In this document: piece after piece, positions 20,433 through 32,159 of the stretch | Numbering within the stretch: the stretch's first letter is position 1 | Layout of the letters: every line of letters starts with the position of its first letter | Assembly: GCA_022836615.1 (NCBI GenBank) | Contig: MU405361.1 | Location: 1 to 64,000, forward strand | DNA: 64,000 nucleotides | Reading direction: 5' to 3' | Source of the DNA: Annulohypoxylon bovei var. microspora | Taxonomy: Eukaryota > Ascomycota > Sordariomycetes > Xylariales > Hypoxylaceae | Position numbers and translations under genes: made by a program | The notes under the pieces: model-generated | Told to the model about the DNA's origin: nothing | The model's input: the letters and a program-made list of their open reading frames with translations, nothing else | Database searches by the model: none

Positions 20433-23400
20433 ATGGGGAGTCTGGGGAGTCAGCCCCATAAGCAGGGGCCCGCCATTCTGTTGTTTGGTCCCGAAGCCCC
20501 TTCTTTCAGCAACCAGTTATTGCTAGAATTAAAATCAGCACTGCGAAATCAGGTATGGGCCATCAACGCCCTATCCTCACTGCCCTATACCTGGGACACA
20601 GTTTCGACTAGGATACCTTCACTATCCTCGATACCTGGGGCACAACTGCTTACAGACCTCGGAACATGGCTGCAAAAGGGGCCGCCGGAGCAGGGTGTCG
20701 GCGACCTACCTAACATCGTGCTCGCACCCTTGACTGTCCTCACACAGCTTGCACAGTACCAACGATATGTCGAGCGCCACTACAGCAACAAGCTAGACGC
20801 CCACGAGACTCTACTTCGAGAGGGAAATATTCAAGCAGTCGGCTTTTGCATGGGGTTGCTGCCAGCCTTTGCCGTCGCTAGCTCCAAAAATATGCAGGAA
20901 TGGCACTACAACGCCGCCGTAGCGGTTCGGTTGGCCATGATTGTTGGGGCCGTGGTAGACGCGGCAGATATAGCCGACTCCAAGGGCTCTTCCGAATCTT
21001 TTGCGATTTCGTGGAAGAACTCAGACCAAAGGGAGAACCTAGAGCACATCCTTGGGCAATTTTTAGACGATGCCTACGTCTCAGTACGGCACGATAAGCA
21101 GCGGCGCACTGTTACTATATCAAGTCGTTCCGCCCCAACACTCCTGCAGGAGTTGCGGAAAGCCGATATCACGGCTGCATCGACAGGGCTGCGGGGTCGA
21201 TTCCACTCAAAGCAGCACAGTGAAATAGTAGACAAGCTAATGCAGCTGTGCAATCCGGAATCAGGTTTGACGTATATGTATGCTGAGGAGCCAGCTTTGC
21301 CTACTAGTACTAACGATGGTACTCGCGAGACAATTCGGGCTGGGCGATTCCATGAGTATGCCCTGAGGTCGATGCTGGTGCACGAGTGTGACTGGTATGG
21401 GACAGTGTCGGCCCTTCTGAACGAGCAGACTGATAGCAAAGGGCGATTGACATCCATTTCGTTCGGCCATGGTCGGTGTATACCGCCTTCTTTAACACCG
21501 AGACTGGAAAATAGGGTTGAACAGTTTGTGTCTTTAGAGACACAACAATCAAATGAACCTGCTTCCAATCCTGCGGAATCTAACAACAATAAAACACCTC
21601 CCATAGAGAACACGGCCCACTCAAACGGAGACAATAACATCGGAAATGGCAACATGAGTGATAATCGCGATATCGCTATTGTAGGCATGTCGATAAAGGT
21701 CGCCGGCGCTGACGATCTGACCGAGTTCTCGACCGTACTCCGCGCGGGCGAATCGCAACATCAAGAAGTTCCCGCTGACCGTGTGTCATTCGGCAACTCA
21801 CCGTGGCGACGCCCCGAAGAGGATGACGGACGTAAGTGGTACGGTAACTTCATTCGCGACGTCGACGCTTTCGATCATAGGTTTTTCCGCAAGAGTCCGC
21901 GTGAAAGCGCCGCCATGGACCCGCAGCAGAGACTAGTTCTGCAGGCCGCCTACCAGGCCGTCGAGCAATCAGGGTATTTTAGTCCTGCCGCATCCACAGG
22001 CCGGGACAAGCATATTGGCGTATATCTGGGAACCTGTGCTACTGAGTACGAGCATAATGCTGCATGTCACACGGCTGGTGCATTTACGGTGATGGGGTTG
22101 CTTCGGGGATCCATCGCGGGCCGGATATCGCATTACTTCGGATGGACTGGGCCGTCAATGACGTTCGACACAGCATGCTCCGGATCTGCGGTGGCGATCC
22201 ACTCGGCGGTACAAGCTTTACGTTCGGGCGAATGTAGTGCTGCACTTTGTGGGGGGGTTAATGTTATCACGAACGAAGTCTGGTTCCATAACTTAGCTGG
22301 TGCTTCATTTCTGAGCCCAACCGGGCAATGTAAGCCATTTGACGAAGCGGCTGACGGATATTGTCGAGGCGAGGGTATCGGTTGTGTGTTTTTAAAGCCT
22401 ATGGAGGCCGCTCTTGCGGATGGGAATCAGATATTTGGACGAATTGCCGGGTTTGTGGCGTTCTCTTGCTCCATTCCTCCTTTATCTCTTTTCATAACCT
22501 CCCCAACTGACTGCTTTCCGATAGTGCCGCGGTATATCAAAATTCCAACGACACACCTCTGTTTGTGCCTCACGCACCTTCTATGTCTCGACTCTTTTGC
22601 GACGTTATTCGTCAAGCTCGGCTTGAACCCCAAGACATCTCGCTCGTGGAAGCTCATGTGCGTCATCAAGTCTTCGTTGCAAGAGACCCCGAGGCTAACA
22701 CGTTATATAGGGAACAGGCACGCCCGTAGGCGACCCAACAGAGTATGAAAGCGTCAGATCTGCCCTTGGCGGAACAACTCGGTGCAAACCGTTGCTTATG
22801 GGATCTGTCAAAGGACTCGTGGGACACACAGAAAGTACTTCGGGAGTAGTATCCTTAATCAAGGTTATCCTCATGATGAATGAAGGCTTCGTCCCGCCGC
22901 AAGCAAGCTACTCCAAGATGAGCCATCGCATTAAGGTGTCAGGCTCCGATATGATTCATGTGCCGACCGACTTACTGCCATGGTTAGAAGATCGTAAGGC
23001 CGCACTTATCAATAATTACGGCGCCAGCGGATCAATTGCAGCAATGGTTGTGAAGCAAGCTCCACCACGACCACAGAAAAACTTAGCTGCTGTGCCCGAC
23101 ACCACAGCGTTTCCCTTCCGGATCTCTGGCTTTGACGGTCGCAGCATAGAGACGTATTGCACTAAGCTCGCCGCTTTCGTCGAGAACAAGACCGGAAATG
23201 TCTCCTTAGCTGACCTCTCATTCAACGTGAACCGTCAGTCGAACACTACACTGTCCCGTGCCCTATTCTTTCGCTGCAGCACTGTCGCCGGTTTACTTGA
23301 GCAGCTCTCGCCGGCTACAACGTCAAAACATGTCCAAGTTAAGGCCTCCCGGCCCGTGATACTTTGCTTCGGTGGCCAAATATCTACGTCCGTTGGTCTA

Positions 23401-26400
23401 GATCGCGTGGTGTTTGAAAATATACCACTAATCCGCCACCACTTAAATGAGTGTAACGCCATAATAGAGTCTCTTGGACATAGAAGCATCTTTCCCGATA
23501 TTTTTGCTAAGCGACCCATTCCGGATCCCATTCATTTGCAAACAATGCTTTTTGCTTTGCAATATGCATGCGCGATGTGCTGGATAGACTGTGGAATGCG
23601 AGTCGAGGCGGTAATAGGTCACAGCTTCGGGGAAATTACTGCGCTGTGCGTGGCGGGTGTCTTGGAGCCCAGCGATGCTATCAAGCTGATTGCTGGCCGT
23701 GCTGAAGTTATAAGAAACTCATGGGGTCGCGACCGTGGTATAATGGTGGCGGTAGATGGGGAGCTGGAACTTGTAGAGAAACTCCTAGCAGGGTCAAATC
23801 GAAATCGAAAAGGGAGCAGCCCGGCTAGCATTGCCTGCTACAACAGCCCACAAAGTTTCACTCTTGCCGGGTCGACGTCGGCCATGGACAGTATTTTCGA
23901 AAACCTCTCTGGAAACCCTGAGTACGCGTCGATCAAGAGCAAGAAGCTGAATGTCACCAATGCCTTTCACTCTGCTCTCGTCGAATCTCTGATCCCGAGT
24001 CTAGAACAAGTCGGCATAGACCTAAAGTTTCATATCCCTGTCATCCGGCTAGAAAGAGCGACCGAGACGCCGTCGTCCAACCAACCCTTCACACAGAAAT
24101 TCGTAGCTGATCATATGCGCAAACCCGTATTTTTCCACCAAGCAGTACAACGACTAGCCAAGGATTATCCATCCGCAATTTGGATTGAGGCAGGGTCCGC
24201 CTCAAAGGTCACGTCCATGGCCCGCCGGACAGTGAAGCCAAGTATCGATGTGCACTTCCAGGCCGTTAGTCTCACCGAAGACCGCGGGCTAGATAGCCTT
24301 ACGGATGCGACACTTTCCTTATGGAAGGAAGGCCTACGCGTAAATTTCTGGCTTCACCACGGCGCAGAAGCAGCCCAAGATTACGTGCCACTGCTCTTGC
24401 CACAGTACCAATTCGAAAAGACGAAGCACTGGCTAGATCTTAAGAAACTGCCGCCGCCAGCGTCTAGGGAAGAAGTAACACAACGAAACGATCCATCGTT
24501 TGGCCTATGGACTTTTGTAGGTTATCAAGATGTCGAGAAGCGGCGAGCTCGCTTCAGAATAAATACCGAATCCAAGAAGTACAAGACTTTCGTCTCGGGA
24601 CATGTCGCTGTCCAGACTGCCCCCATTTGCCCCGCTACATTAGAGTACAGTATGGTAATCGAAGCGCTCTTCAGCCTTGAAGATGGTTCCGCCGCAATGA
24701 AGGACCGAAACTTACACCCCATAATCCGCGATATGCGCAATGATGCGCCGCTGTGTGTAAACAATTCCCAATCAGCGTGGCTAGAGTTACATGAAGAGGG
24801 CGGAAGTCTTTCGCGCCGACTCTGGACGTGGCGGATTGTCACAACTCCTGCAGGGCAGCAGCCAGGTAGCGGTGATATTAATAGCGTCATAGTATGCGTA
24901 CAGGGACGACTGGAGTTGCGATCCCCCGAAGAAAACGCCGAGTTTGCGCGATATGAGCGACTAGTCACGCATAAACAGTGTATCTCTCTGCTCCAAGATA
25001 ACGCGCAGGCGGACGACGTCCTCCAGGGACGGAATGTGTACCGCTCCTTATCTGACGTCGTCGAATATGGGAATATGTACCGTGGGGTACGCCGAGTGGT
25101 GGGACGAGAGAACGAATGCGCTGGTGTCGTGCATGATCCGATTACTCACACTAGTGGAGCGGAGAACAGCTGGCTAGATGATGTGCCTCTGACTGATTCT
25201 TTCAGCCAAGTGGCGGGTGTGTGGGTCAATTGCATGACGGACCGGGAACCAAACGGCACTGATGTCTTCTTGGCTACGGGATGCGAGACACTCATGCGTA
25301 AGCCTGGGTTTACGAGAGGAGACAGACGATGCCAATCCGGGAAGGAGTGGCATGTCTGGGCGAGGCACCATCGCGAGTCAGAGAGAGCTTTTCTGACAGA
25401 CGTTTTCGTGTTTGATGCGACAGACGGTTGTTTAACTGAAGTGATGTTGGGAATCAGATACACCCGCATCCCTAGGTTATCCATGAGTAAGCTGCTGTCA
25501 AGGCTCACGGGGAGCTCGGCCCTTCAGTCCAGAACGAACAACAATAACAACAGCAGCAATACAACAACTGCGGAATCAGACGCTATTTCCCCTCCACAAC
25601 TTCTGGCAACGTCGTACCTGGCGACCAGTAGCCGACAAGAGCCCAAGGCTAAAACATCTGAATTTACTCGTTTCGAACTGAGCCAGAAGGTTAAAGACGT
25701 TATAACTAACGTGTCAGGGGTAGAAGCTAATGAGATTCAAGATGATTCGGAACTGGCCGACTTGGGAATCGACTCGTTGGCTGGCACCGAGTTAGCTCGC
25801 GAGGTCGAAAGCGTGTTCCACTGCAAGATTGACACGCTAGAGCTTCTTTTTGAAGCCACAAATTTCAGAGATTTTGTGGCACGTATTTCAAAAGCCGTAC
25901 ATGGCTCAGACGACCATGCCGACTTCGAAACTTATGATGACGATGATAATTCATCTTCCCCTTCAAACGCCGGCGGTATATTATCATACGAATCTGGAGA
26001 TTCTAGTACAATTTTAACGCCGAATATAGACGATGCTTCTTCCATCGACGAGCGGGACAGCGATGCGGACATCGAGCCGGTCATAGCGACAACGAGCAGC
26101 CTAGAAGAAAATGGCAATTCTCGACTATCTCAGCTCAACATCCTAACTGCCTTTGCCCAGGTTAAAGTATCAACGGACCAACGCATCCGTGATAACGGAG
26201 TTGATAACACAGATGCGGTTATCGTTGCTCGCTCAAACCGACTCTGTGTGGCGCTTGTTGTCGAGGCATTCGAGCAACTTGGCTGTCCACTCACGACAGC
26301 TGCTGCGGGCCAGGTCTTGTTGCCAGTGAAGCACACGCCCCAGAACTCCCGGCTGGTCGATTGGCTATACAAGTTTCTTGAAAAAGACGCACGATTGATC

Positions 26401-28590
26401 GATACAAACGGCGCGCATATCACACGTACTAGTATTCCCGCCCCACGCAAAACTAGCGAAGCTATTTTTCAAGAGCTTCTACAGATAAATGACCAATGGA
26501 TCATAGCACATAAGTTAGCATACTATGCTGGAAGGAACTTAGCTGAAGTACTAAGCGGCCGGAAAACCGGTATTCAAGCCTTGTTCGGCTCATTCGAGGG
26601 ACGGGATCTCGTGCGAGGTCTCTACTGCGATCTCCCCTTTAATCGTTTGTTCTACCAGCAAATGCGGGACACGATTCGGCTCGTAACAGAAAAACTTCCT
26701 CCGGATTTCCGTGGGCCACTGCGCATCCTCGAGATGGGTGCCGGCACCGGCGGCACAACTCACATATTAGCGCCCTTCCTCGACAGCCTTAACATTCCCA
26801 TTGAATATACAGTGACTGACTTAGCACCGTCGATGGTAACGCAAGCGCGCCGCATGTTCGGAGCGCGCTATCCCTTCATGCGCTTCACCGTGCATGACAT
26901 AGAACAGCCACCTGCCGAGTCTCTACACGGCACCCAGCACGTCGTGATTGCCAGCAATGCCGTACATGCTACTGCCGACCTAAAAGCAGCCGCCTTTAAT
27001 ATTCGCTCAGCGCTGCGCTCCGATGGAATGCTTTTGCTTACGGAGATGACCGAGGGCTTGCCATTTGTCGACTTGGTTTTTGGCCTACTCGATGACTGGT
27101 GGCGCTTTGCGGACGACAGAGTACACGCTATCGTGCCAGCTGAACATTGGGAGGCGCAACTGCGGCTTGCTGGGTTTGGGCATGTGGATTGGACGGATGG
27201 GAACTTATCGGAAAATCGCATCCAAAAGGTCATAATTGCCTTGGCGTCTGAAAATTCGACAGGCGAGCAGCTAGTAATTCCAGAGGTACCACGACTTATT
27301 TCGGCTCGCAATCATGATGCTGTGGCGGCTCGAGAGCAGGAGGCCGCGAAATATGTGACACAGTACTCAGCCGGCTTTTCGACATCATTACATAGATCAT
27401 GCGACGACGCCAATGGTACACAGCAGCATGAGCAAGATAGCGGCGTGGTCATCGTCATCACAGGGGCTACTGGAAGCTTAGGGTCGCACCTAGTCGCCCG
27501 CTTCGCTGAGGATCCCAACGTAAGCGTTGTCGTCTGCCTCAATCGTCAATCTAACTCGAACAACTCAGCTTCAGACCGTCAGCAGGAAGTATTATCATCC
27601 CGCGGCATAACATTGTCTCCAGCAGCCTTGTCGAAGTTGCGCATTCTTGCAACAGACACAACCCAGCCACAATTAGGCCTGCCGTCGGCCGAATACGCCT
27701 GGCTCGTCGCGTGCGGTACACACATATTGCATAACGCATGGCCTATGAGTGCTAGTAGGCCCTTACGCGCCTTCGAGCCACAATTCCAAGCTCTTCGAGG
27801 GTTACTCGGACTTGCTGCTGACATATCCAGCCATAGGAGGCAAGGTCCTAAGCCGAAGCGCGTATGCTTCCAACTCGTATCATCAATCGGCGTGGTTGGC
27901 CTACATCCAACACATAACACTTGCTTAGTGCCTGAGGAACGCGTTCGCATGGACTCCGTCTTGCCGGTCGGGTACTGCGAGGCTAAGTGGGCGTGCGAGC
28001 GACTATTGGATGAGACACTGCATCAACATCCTGACAAGTTCCGGGTCATGGTGGTCAGACTGGGACAGATCGCGGGGTCGACCAGTGCTGGTACTTGGAA
28101 CGCAGTCGAACACTTTGCTTTTCTAGTACGGTCTGCGCAGGCTCTTCGTGCATTTCCAGCTCTTAAAGGGAGGTTGCAATGGGTGCCGGTAGACGGCGTG
28201 GCTGCAACCATTGCTGACCTAGCGCTAAACGGAGAGGCTAACAGCCCTGTCTATCATGTCGACAATCCGGTGGGTCAACCGTGGGAAGAGATGGTGGGTG
28301 TCCTGGCAGAGGAACTAGACATCCCCGGTGAAAACATATTGCCGTTTACGGAATGGATTCGAAAAGTCAGACGGTCGCCAATGGCGATAGAAACGGAGAA
28401 TCCAGCATTGAGATTAGTAGACTTCCTGGAGAAGTATTTCATGCGCATGTCATGTGGAGGTATTATCTTAGACACGACAAAGGCGGTAGAGCATTCGCAA
28501 ACACTTGCGGCTCAGGGTCCGGTCCATGCCGATATAGCGCGTCGATACTTGCGGGAGTGGAAGGCGATAGGATTTCTGAGTTTTCCGTGA
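20433..28590 (+). CDS. Non-reducing polyketide synthase, SAT-KS-AT-PT-ACP-MeT-R, 3 exons
   Basis: Exons 20433-22450, 22525-22657 and 22711-28590 join in frame to 2676 residues. SAT: active site GFCMG with Cys139. KS: DTACSGS with Cys582, EAH|GTGTPVGDP with His717, and the GHTESTSG histidine. AT: GHSFG with Ser1022. PT: catalytic His1348 in VSGHVAV and Asp1546 in LTDSFSQ. One ACP: GIDSLA with Ser1739. C-methyltransferase: EMGAGTGGTTH near 2058. Reductase: GATGSLG near 2302 and YCEAK with Tyr2472/Lys2476. All catalytic residues checked are present, so the enzyme looks functional. This architecture (as in AzaA, MrPigA, CitS-, TropA- and SorB-type enzymes) makes a C-methylated aromatic aldehyde released by NADPH-dependent reduction. 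Exact chain length and methylation cannot be read from sequence. Confidence 0.96.
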
Positions 28591-29421
28591 TAGATTTGCA
28601 TTACTCGGGTCGCGGTTCATTTAATGGTCGGCAGTAATCGATATTCAAATCTAGATGTTGTTGTAGAAAGCCTTTTTACGTTAATGATTTAGCCCTGTAT
28701 TTGGTCAATTTAGCTTCCTTTTTTGATTACCTAATACGTACTACACCACCACAGTGTAGATTTTACAGGTAGACGGTTCCTTACCTAAGCACACTCAGTA
28801 CCTACTAGGTAGTGGGGACCTCTCACGGTAGCTTACCTAATCAGCTACCCCTTTTTATAGCTCATAGCACCTTGATGGGTACCTGTTAACTAGGTCCCTA
28901 CATTCAATGTTTCAATATTTTGTAGGATTCAGACCTTAATCACCTTTACTTACTCATCAAATACATCCCATAGCAGTTCATGGATAGAGTTGTACCTATG
29001 TTTCACCTATAGAAGCCGCTATTTGAGCAGCTACATCACATTATAAACTACGAGATATTACCTGAAGCTATGATGGCAGACTATCAGCTTCGTAATAAAC
29101 ATTTTATTTTTACCCGTCATTAACGTACGGAATTGTATGGCTTGTAATGAGAAAGTGAGGTAATATTCCTCAATGCTACAACATTTAACAAACCCTGCCA
29201 ATCAAATTCGCCCTTGTCCTTAAAAATCACCTTACTCTGCAAGCAAAAGGTGTATATATGGTAATGGAAACCATTCTACCTTCTCTCAATTTCAATTTCT
29301 TAAATTTCGTGGTACTACTTTCCAGCTTTCCCCAAATTCTCTTTCTTGGTCATTTAACTACATTATTCTTCACACCACCTACCTACCTGCCCGAACATCA
29401 ATCGCAACAAGCGCCTTCGTG
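28591..29421. other. Intergenic downstream of the PKS, no gene seen
   Basis: AT-rich non-coding DNA with CCTACTAGGTAG-type tracts at about 28795-28815. Positions 29330-29420 are pyrimidine-rich and end in GAACATCAATCGCAACAAG, which resembles a fungal 5' leader of a following gene. Confidence 0.4.
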
Positions 29422-29987
29422 ATGAGTGCAGAAACCTGGTTCGAGTTTCGAGTGCTTGACAGATATATCAAGGCGATGAAATTGATAAGATATCTCGCCA
29501 AAGAATTCGGGCACAACAATTATCAAATATCGGTACGAATAATTCCCGGGAGCTACAAGGCATTTACAAGCGAAGTAAATAGATTAATGCATTGATCTAA
29601 CTCATGGATACTCTCAGTCGCAGTCAGATATATATATCATCGAAACTCGGAAGAAGCTTTCCGATGTAAGCTTAACGAATGTGATACTTCCAACTGTCCC
29701 TGCGGCTAATGGTATGGTAGAAGCAAGTTGATGAGATAAAGGCGTTGTCTGCGAGATTTTCCGCGAGATCATCATGTCGAAGTTCCGGTCGACCCGTACC
29801 CATACCACACGTCTCAAATTCGGTCTCCGCCGACCAGAACATATCAGAACCTGCCGAAGCATCGACTCAAAATGCTAACCTAGTAGAAATTCCGGAGTCT
29901 CCGAGAAAAGACTACTCAAAACGGTCCCTATTCTTCAAGCTATGGAAAGGGAAAGATACGTCTGGCGTCCATGACGCCAAATCGTAG
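29422..29987 (+). CDS. Possible small multi-exon hypothetical gene
   Basis: An ATG at 29422 after a pyrimidine-rich leader opens a 57-codon frame (MSAETWFEFRVLDRYIKAMK...) that is charged and protein-like and ends at 29595. A second frame at 29745-29987 has no ATG but encodes a plausible C-terminus (SPRKDYSKRSLFFKLWKGKD). A GTAAGC donor at about 29667 and several AG acceptors before 29745 could link segments. I could not build a fully consistent exon chain. No family was recognised. It may be an effector-like orphan or chance frames. Confidence 0.22.
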
Positions 29988-31042
29988 AATGGCATAATGC
30001 CTAGCTGCAAAAGATATCAGCAACATGTCGCAAGACTTTTAGATAACCATGTTATACTATGGCTGGTTTTATATTAACTTAGCGTTGAACGGGGCGGATT
30101 CGGTGTATTATACCTTGTCGTGGGTCTTTGCTGACCTCGGGGGTTAATAATGTCATTAAATTTTAACTGCAACATTGATGTAGGAAAATGACTTGAGATT
30201 GGACTATGCGCGGTGTTGTGGTTATTAGCTAAAGACGATAATATTCTACTTCCGTGATCACTTGAAGGTAGTGTTAGCATAGTTCTATTAGGTACTACAA
30301 TTATTTAATAAGAAATAAGCATTAGGATTGTGGGAATTTGATTTGTATTCAATATAGGTAGCTTGAGTCGTAATGTTTTAGACCCCTGGCTAGGTATATA
30401 TACCCCTGAATCAAACTCCATCCCGACCTCTTCTGGTCTACCCTCCTTCCTCCACTCTGATGGCGACACATATTTGAAGCATCCACCCATTGCATCCACC
30501 CATTCTATCACCCTCCAAGTACTGAATGCTTCGGCCGCTCATCTAACAATATCCTCTATTCGTATCTCCTCGTATCTCCTCCCATTTGAATCGTTGATAT
30601 TGCAAAATGTGGGAACCACTGTCGGTATCACAGCTGCAATATTTTATTTGTAACACATGCTCTGGCTTTTCGTAGCTTTTGAGGACATTGAATCCATAGT
30701 ATAGGACCTTTTCTTTTATTTAAAGAATAGAAAATTCGTAATTTCGACGTAGTTTTCGTGAGATTCGGGCCAAGTCCCTTGAATGCCTTACTGTTCGTAC
30801 AAGTCGAACTCTGGGGCTAGACGTATGGGACTAATGGCAAGACGATTTGTGAAAGGCGGGACCAACTGCCTGTGATACAGTTACGTCGATAAGAGATGAA
30901 CTGTTTGTTCGGTCATTCCACATAATGATGGATATTTCGTAGATCGATGAGTTATTTGTGTTTCCGCTTGCTTCCAGCGTGTCTTCTTCCCGAAAGTACC
31001 AGGTAGGTACCTAGTTTGTTGGTGAACCAATGCCGACACGAC
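29988..31042. other. Intergenic, no gene seen
   Basis: AT-rich DNA. The frames at 30305-30653 on both strands overlap each other and lack family features. A TAGGTAGGTACCTAG tract occurs at 31000-31016. Nothing else was recognised before the hAT-type element. Confidence 0.45.
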
Positions 31043-31472
31043 CAGGGGTCCCAACAAGTCAAGCAAGTCAAATGTGAAGCTGATTTTGACTTACACAAGT
31101 CAAATCAAGTTTGAAGCAATTCTTAAATACTTGACGATTTTTCCAGCTTGGCTTGCTTAATAATCATACAAAAAGCGGGTCCATAACCCATATTCCTGGC
31201 CTGTGCATCGTGAACATCGTCGTCGATTTTTAAACCGTGGTTACTCACCCGGGTCCCATAAAACTCGGTAATGCCGTTGGTCAAAACACCACTATACGCG
31301 TAATTATGGGTATATAAGTGGGGCGCGATACCTTCATGAAATTAGACCCACTCAAGTCAAGAAAAAACCGAAATTTGACTTGCCAAACTTGACGATATTT
31401 TGGGCTTGAATTGACTTATGCAAGTCAAGTATCAAGCAAGTCAAGTTTACGTTTGACTTGTTGGGACCGCTG
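31043..31472. mobile_element. Non-autonomous hAT-type DNA transposon (MITE), complete
   Basis: The 430-bp element begins CAGGGGTCCCAACAAGTCAA. The reverse complement of its right end is CAGCGGTCCCAACAAGTCAA, a match at 19 of 20 positions. It is flanked on both sides by the identical 8-bp sequence GACACGAC (31035-31042 and 31473-31480). An 8-bp target duplication and CAG-starting terminal inverted repeats are hallmarks of the hAT superfamily. Many CAAGTCAA / TTGACTTG copies lie subterminally at both ends, like the transposase-binding clusters of hAT elements. It has no transposase coding capacity, so it would need an enzyme supplied elsewhere in the genome. The intact ends and perfect duplication suggest a fairly recent insertion that escaped heavy RIP. 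Confidence 0.88.
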
Positions 31473-31602
31473 GACACGACGAAGTCGAAAGGATTTAACC
31501 ATGACTGCGCAGGCTATTTTTCAGTTGATACATGTCATCGACAGGCCCACTGCGCGTCGGTTCCTCTCTTAAGCTTCTCGTTTATCTTGTTGTCCACATG
31601 TA

Positions 31603-32151
31603 TCACCACTCGACGGAGGCTTTCAAACGTTCCATATAGCTTGCTAGGGAAACGGTACCGGGCTCATCTTCGGATAGTATCTCTATAGCCGGGAGTTCAC
31701 TGATTAAGTCTCCCATCTCCATGCCAATCGCTTCATCGACGCCGAAAGTTTGCGTTGCATTCATCAGTTCAGTCATGATTTTCTTATCATGCTGTTTTGG
31801 AACTCGTAGGTTATAACCCGTCGTAAGGATTGTATACTCGGCGAGCCCTCTGTCGCCTTCGAGTATCCGAATGCGCTCTTGGTGGCCCAGGCAGATATCG
31901 TTTGTAAAGAACCATTCCGAGTGTAAGACCCGCGCGCAAATAGCTAGCGAGAGGTAGCGATGCGCTGTTGCTAAGGTTTGGTGCTGGCGCTCATGATATT
32001 GCATAGAGCTTTTCAATGCTTCAAACTCGTGTTCGTTTGCTTTGTAGAAATGGTATAGTGCTCGTTCTTGGGTATAATGTAGCGAGCAATAGGATCTTTC
32101 CTCTGCCTCATTTTGGCAGGGAGTTCCATTAAGGCAGGCCTAGTAACGTAT
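31603..32151 (-). pseudogene. Gene remnant or partial exon, unknown protein
   Basis: An open frame runs on the minus strand from about 32151 to the stop at 31603. The encoded protein is convincingly protein-like (NEAEERSYCSLHYTQERALY, then HFYKANEHEFEALKSS, ending SLASYMERLKASVEW). No in-frame ATG occurs before an internal Met near 32004; the 137-codon version begins at TTG. A TACTAG that could be a splice acceptor sits just upstream of the open stretch, so the frame may be the last exon of a gene whose 5' part is missing or degraded. No family was recognised. The 430-bp hAT-type element lies 120 bp beyond its 3' end. Confidence 0.35.
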
Positions 32152-32159
32152 AAGCAAGG

